In this document: in pieces, positions 60,461-64,000 of the stretch | Layout of the letters: each line of letters starts with the position of its first letter | Numbering within the stretch: position 1 is the stretch's first letter | Assembly (NCBI GenBank): GCA_963783355.1 | Contig: CAWANF010000012.1 | Span: 124,001 to 188,000 of the forward strand | Length of the DNA: 64,000 nucleotides | Direction: 5' to 3' | Source: CAWANF01 sp963783355 | GTDB taxonomy: Bacteria > Bacteroidota > Rhodothermia > Balneolales > DATFMH01 | Program-made: the position numbers and the translations under genes | The notes under the pieces: model-generated | Databases searched by the model: none | What the model was told of the DNA's origin: nothing | What the model saw: only the letters and a program-made list of their open reading frames with translations

Positions 60461-61951
60461 TTATCGGGCTGTTTTTGCTATGTCCCTTCTATGTAATGAA
60501 CTGTTTATTAGACCAATAATCAACAAAAGTATTATACCCACAAACCATAACACCACTTTTGCTGTTAATTGGTTAACAAAAAAATGCGACGATTCATTTC
60601 CCAGGATCACTAAAGATACGGCTACGAGAATCATCAAAATCGCCCTCCCCATTTGGTATGGCACATGATAAATCTTTTGACTGAAATAGTAAATCATAAA
60701 TCCCATCACCATATAACTGGTCACCGTGGTAATGGCCGCACCCAGCATCCCATACCGGGGAACTAAAACCAGGTTAAAAATAACCGTAATTGTGGCTCCG
60801 GTAAGCGTAATAACAGGCAATCTTTTTGTTTGTTCACTTATGAAAATACCGGCCGTAAAATTTATATACCAACCCTGAAACCAGTAGGACAACATCAGCC
60901 ACGGTACCACAAAGAGTCCCATCCAGAAACGGTGATTGATCAATGTGGCATTGAGTATCGGTATATGTAAGCTCACAATCTCTTTCGGGAACATGCATAT
61001 GCTGATGTATATGATACCCGATATGAGATTAAAATATCGAAAAACATCCCGGAATATCACCGGGGCCTGCTTATCTTCGGCATGTCGCAGAAAAAACGGC
61101 TGCCAGGCCATCCGAAACATCTGCGTAAATAACAGCATGAAAACAGCCAGTTTGTAACAGGCACTATAGATACCAATGATGGCTTCGGAATTATACATCG
61201 ATCCATAGAGAACGTTGATGGTATGCTGTGGCATCTGCTGGATAAAAAACCGGTCAAGCGCCTCATTAATCGCATAACCAATACCTGTTGGGACATAAGG
61301 CAAGCCAAATTTCAATGCTTTTTGAAGAATATCTTTTCGAAGATGCCCGCCCCATATATTGAACGTCAATAGTCCAACAGCCACGGTCGTAAAAGCCGAT
61401 GCAATCAAGTTACTGACGAGAACGGCCTCAATACCCCAGTTTTTGACGATAACCAGGTACAGATTCAATCCAACATTGATCAGTACATTGACGAGACGCA
61501 AAATGGCAAAGGTCCACGACCGGCGAACTAACCGTAACTCCGCAAAAGGAACTGCAGCCAGCGCATCCAGCCAGAGTATCCCGATCATCATCCAGTATAA
61601 ATGATGATTCAGGGAACTGAGTCCGAGCAAGGGCAAAAATACCGGCTTGACTATCCATAGAACCATAACCAATATCGTTCCAACGGCAAGCAAGCTTAGC
61701 TGCAAAGTTTTAAAAACGGATTTGGCCTTCTCTCGATCGGCGGCATAGCGCAGATAAGCCGATTCCATTCCAAAGGTAAAAACGACATTCAAAAATATCA
61801 TGGCACCAAATATCAGGGAAATTATGCCGTATTCCCCGGGGGCAAAATATTTGGTATAGAACGGAACCAACAGGTAGTTGATGAAACGGGCTACCACACT
61901 GCTGATACCATACACGAGCGTATCTGAAAAGAGTTCTCCGAGCTTTTTCAA
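60461..61951 (-). CDS. Polysaccharide flippase (Wzx/MATE-like, MOP superfamily)
   Basis: A 496-residue membrane protein with about 14 helices and the polysaccharide biosynthesis protein signature at the N-terminus (YGISSVVARFINYLLVPFYT, KYFAPGEYGIISLIFGAM). Members flip lipid-linked saccharides or lipid II across the inner membrane. The start is TTG at 61951 (LKKLGELF); no ATG is close enough to keep the conserved N-terminus. aroQ lies 22 bases upstream on the same strand. Without glycosyltransferase neighbours the substrate is unknown. Confidence 0.87.
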   Translation of the reverse strand: MKKLGELFSDTLVYGISSVVARFINYLLVPFYTKYFAPGEYGIISLIFGAMIFLNVVFTFGMESAYLRYAADREKAKSVFKTLQLSLLAVGTILVMVLWIVKPVFLPLLGLSSLNHHLYWMMIGILWLDALAAVPFAELRLVRRSWTFAILRLVNVLINVGLNLYLVIVKNWGIEAVLVSNLIASAFTTVAVGLLTFNIWGGHLRKDILQKALKFGLPYVPTGIGYAINEALDRFFIQQMPQHTINVLYGSMYNSEAIIGIYSACYKLAVFMLLFTQMFRMAWQPFFLRHAEDKQAPVIFRDVFRYFNLISGIIYISICMFPKEIVSLHIPILNATLINHRFWMGLFVVPWLMLSYWFQGWYINFTAGIFISEQTKRLPVITLTGATITVIFNLVLVPRYGMLGAAITTVTSYMVMGFMIYYFSQKIYHVPYQMGRAILMILVAVSLVILGNESSHFFVNQLTAKVVLWFVGIILLLIIGLINSSLHRRDIAKTAR

Positions 61952-61973
61952 ATTGTTATGATCTCAATCGCCG

Positions 61974-62417
61974 TTATTTAATCCGATCCCTGTGTAATGT
62001 TTCCAGCGCACGAATCCCGAGCACATAACTTTGGAAACCAAATCCCGCGATAACGCCGTTGCAGGCACCGGCTGTCAATGAATTATGGCGAAATGATTCC
62101 CGGGCATGAATGTTTGAGATATGTACTTCTACTTTTGGAATTTTCAACATGCTCAGTGCATCCCTGATCGCGACTGAGGTATGCGTAAATCCACCAAAAT
62201 TCCCGATCAACCCCTCCTGTTCTGGCTGATGAACTAATTCGTGGATTTGCTCGATAATTTCCCCTTCGTGATTACTCTGAAAAAAAGAAAAGACATAGGA
62301 AGGAAATGTCGTTTGCAGCAGCTTATATAAATCATCCAGAGTCTCATGTCCGTATGTATCCGGTTCCCTTTTGCCCAGCATATTCAGATTAGGCCCGTTC
62401 AAAACAAATATCCTCAT
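61974..62417 (-). CDS. aroQ: 3-dehydroquinate dehydratase, type II
   Basis: The 147-residue enzyme dehydrates 3-dehydroquinate in the shikimate pathway. It begins IFVLNGPNLNMLGKREPDTY, with the active-site Tyr, and carries FFQSNHEGEIIEQIH, the substrate-binding HISNIHARESFRHNS, and the final GFGFQSYVLGIRAL. I start it at ATG 62417, just before the conserved motif; this ATG lies one base after the stop of the upstream HIT gene, so translation is probably coupled. Confidence 0.95.
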   Translation of the reverse strand: MRIFVLNGPNLNMLGKREPDTYGHETLDDLYKLLQTTFPSYVFSFFQSNHEGEIIEQIHELVHQPEQEGLIGNFGGFTHTSVAIRDALSMLKIPKVEVHISNIHARESFRHNSLTAGACNGVIAGFGFQSYVLGIRALETLHRDRIK

Positions 62418-62418
62418 C

Positions 62419-62817
62419 TTAATCACCCAGTGTATTACGTATTTTTTCGGCAACTTTTTTTAAGTCATCCTGGTCAGCCGGTTTTCCTTCCTTCAGTGAT
62501 ACAATTTGATCGGTTTTATAGATGGGGATCAAATGAATATGAGCATGAGGTACTTCCAATCCTTCCACAATAATACCGGTCCTGATGCATCCTGTTGCCT
62601 TATCGATAGCATGAGCCAGCTTTTTAGAAAAAGCCATCATCGTTGCTAAACGCTCATCCGGTACATCAAACAGGTAGTCAATCTCTTCTTTCGGAACAAC
62701 CAGAGTATGCCCGGAGCTTACCGGGTTAATATCCAGAAAAGCAAAATGATGCTCATCCTCCGCGATTTTATGACAGGGAATTTCACCGTTAATAATTTTT
62801 GTGAAAACAGAAGCCAT
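62419..62817 (-). CDS. HIT-family nucleotide hydrolase (HinT-like)
   Basis: A 132-residue histidine-triad protein with HAHIHL at residues 91-96 and the N-terminal FTKIINGEIPCHKIAEDEHH typical of HinT/HIT hydrolases, which split adenosine phosphoramidates or AMP-lysine. It ends one base before aroQ. A small dimeric cytoplasmic enzyme; its physiological substrate is rarely known. Confidence 0.95.
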   Translation of the reverse strand: MASVFTKIINGEIPCHKIAEDEHHFAFLDINPVSSGHTLVVPKEEIDYLFDVPDERLATMMAFSKKLAHAIDKATGCIRTGIIVEGLEVPHAHIHLIPIYKTDQIVSLKEGKPADQDDLKKVAEKIRNTLGD

Positions 62818-62907
62818 AATTCAATCCTTCATTACTATAAATTGCATTTGCCGTTAAAATAAACAATCGATTGTTGAATCCAATTTAACGATTAATATAT
62901 CATCTTT

Positions 62908-63879
62908 TCACACCGACACATAATATACTACGGCATCACGTAAGCTTTTCTGCAACATTCCGGTTCTGATTCCCCAATCAAGATATCCGACTACTTCCGA
63001 TACAGCTAAAAACAGGATCTCCGGATCTTTCGCTTTGGGAAACATTTCAAGGCATAAGTCAAAAAGACTCCTGGACCGATGCAACTTACCTCTTATCTTT
63101 TCAAGACGCTTTTCCTGCATTTGAAGATGCTTGCTTGCAACCAACCCTGGATCCTGAATAATATTTCCGTGTCCGGGCATCACGAGCTGTGCTGATTCGC
63201 TCAATGCTTTCATGGAATTGCGCAGTTCACCTAAACTATCCCTTCTTTTACCGGTTTCTCTATCAAAAGCGATAACGGCATTGCTTGAAATATGTTCAAT
63301 CAATACATCTCCGCCAAAAGCAAAACCTGATTTCTCAATGAAAGCAACATGTCCGGGAGAATGCCCCGGCACAGATAGAACATCAAACGAATATGTACCG
63401 GTTTCCAAACAATTGCCAGGCAAAGCAGATGCGGGAATATCTAAAATATCTGAAAAAGATTGATACCACATCAGCTGTTTAAAAGCATATTCCTGAAACG
63501 AATCCGGAATACCTGCCCCGCCATAAAAATCCTGATACCGGCTTATTACAGGATTATGCTCAAAATTCACTTCTTCACCCTGAGGTTTAAGAATCGTTGC
63601 TCCGGACAAATCCGCCAGCCAGACAGCCAGGCCAAAATGATCAGGATGCCCGTGTGTCAACCATATTTCATCAATATCCGAAATTTCGGTGCCACGTTTT
63701 TTCAAACCTTCTTTTAAGGATCGAACCGCTTCATCCGTTTTCGGACCGGTATCAACTAATACTACCTTTTCATCCTTAATCAGATAAACATTCACATCTC
63801 CTACCGGAAAGGGCGTAGGAATAGGGATAGAATAAACACCTTCCGGCATCTTGTCGCTATTTTCTAAATTTTCAGGCAT
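62908..63879 (-). CDS. MBL-fold metallo-hydrolase (glyoxalase II/RNase Z-type fold)
   Basis: The 323-residue protein has the metallo-beta-lactamase motif THGHPDH at residues 75-81, further metal ligands in VPGHSPGHVAFIEKSG and VMPGHGNII, and a C-terminal helical segment of about 85 residues (HLQMQEKRLEKIRGKLHRSR). This resembles the LACTB2/hydroxyacylglutathione hydrolase-like group. The reaction is unknown. It reads leftward and precedes the HIT gene by about 90 bases. Confidence 0.9.
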   Translation of the reverse strand: MPENLENSDKMPEGVYSIPIPTPFPVGDVNVYLIKDEKVVLVDTGPKTDEAVRSLKEGLKKRGTEISDIDEIWLTHGHPDHFGLAVWLADLSGATILKPQGEEVNFEHNPVISRYQDFYGGAGIPDSFQEYAFKQLMWYQSFSDILDIPASALPGNCLETGTYSFDVLSVPGHSPGHVAFIEKSGFAFGGDVLIEHISSNAVIAFDRETGKRRDSLGELRNSMKALSESAQLVMPGHGNIIQDPGLVASKHLQMQEKRLEKIRGKLHRSRSLFDLCLEMFPKAKDPEILFLAVSEVVGYLDWGIRTGMLQKSLRDAVVYYVSV

Positions 63880-64000
63880 TTAATGTTTTATTTCTTCATG
63901 AACAGTGATAAACAAATGCGATACCCTTTTTATTCAATCAGTTTAAATATTCATAATATTTATCAATGGTAACGGTTTTTCTTGTAATATGACTACAGGA

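Overview
This window comes from a bacterial chromosome of moderate, slightly AT-rich composition. Lipoprotein signals, TolC- and surface-antigen-type outer-membrane proteins and MacA/EmrA-type adaptors mark the cell as Gram-negative. A/T-rich leaders with weak Shine-Dalgarno signals, a type of carbamoyl-phosphate synthase large subunit that lacks the allosteric domain, and a compact hemH-A-C-D-E-F-B-L cluster fit the Bacteroidota/Balneolota (FCB) group. This placement is an inference from gene content, not a measured one. No phage, plasmid, insertion sequence or CRISPR array was found; the window looks like core chromosome with metabolic accessory genes.

Layout. 1-4.8 kb: tail of an unrecognised gene, a dodecin, a MerR/TipAS regulator, a five-bladed-propeller glycosidase and a secreted prolyl oligopeptidase. 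5.2-8.6 kb: tRNA-Gly(CCC) and a divergent pair of PLP lyases, which residue-level comparison assigns as tryptophanase and tyrosine phenol-lyase. 8.5-12.5 kb: a decayed outer-membrane-protein gene and a MacA/ATPase/MacB-type exporter. 12.8-18.4 kb: lipoproteins, a glycosyltransferase, DedA, SemiSWEET and an SDR enzyme whose stop codon lies in a 10-copy heptamer repeat. 18.5-28.2 kb: a leftward heme operon ending in an MFS transporter; hemL and hemD each carry a one-base frameshift. 28.5-30.6 kb: a two-component system. 31.9-39.2 kb: a DUF58 protein and a TetR-EmrA-EmrB-EmrB-TolC efflux operon with a clear operator at the tetR start. 39.4-47.4 kb: a DDAH-like hydrolase, carAB preceded by a terminator-like attenuator candidate, and recQ. 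47.4-51.5 kb: a GH2 glycosidase with a LacI regulator. 51.9-59.5 kb: a membrane-anchored glutamate-synthase-like enzyme, a zinc dehydrogenase, ddl, an orphan peptide-binding lipoprotein, nadK and mdh. 59.5-64 kb: a NYN nuclease fused to a cold-shock-like domain, a flippase, aroQ, a HIT protein and an MBL hydrolase.

How the genes work together. The heme operon covers every step from glutamyl-tRNA to protoheme except protoporphyrinogen oxidase, and uses the oxygen-dependent HemF, so the cell probably lives with oxygen. Tryptophanase and tyrosine phenol-lyase would let it use aromatic amino acids as pyruvate and ammonia sources. carAB and the citrulline-producing DDAH-like enzyme sit together on nitrogen and pyrimidine/arginine metabolism. 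Glycosidases, a secreted oligopeptidase, a peptide-binding lipoprotein and SemiSWEET point to scavenging of sugars and peptides, while two efflux systems point to toxin export. The least ordinary signals are small ones: the paired ATGCCATGGCAT dyads with a compensatory base change, the NYN-CSD fusion, the cysteine-rich insertion in ferrochelatase, the tnaA/tpl pair with a shared inverted repeat, and the operators and leaders listed under findings. No large undescribed multigene system is evident.
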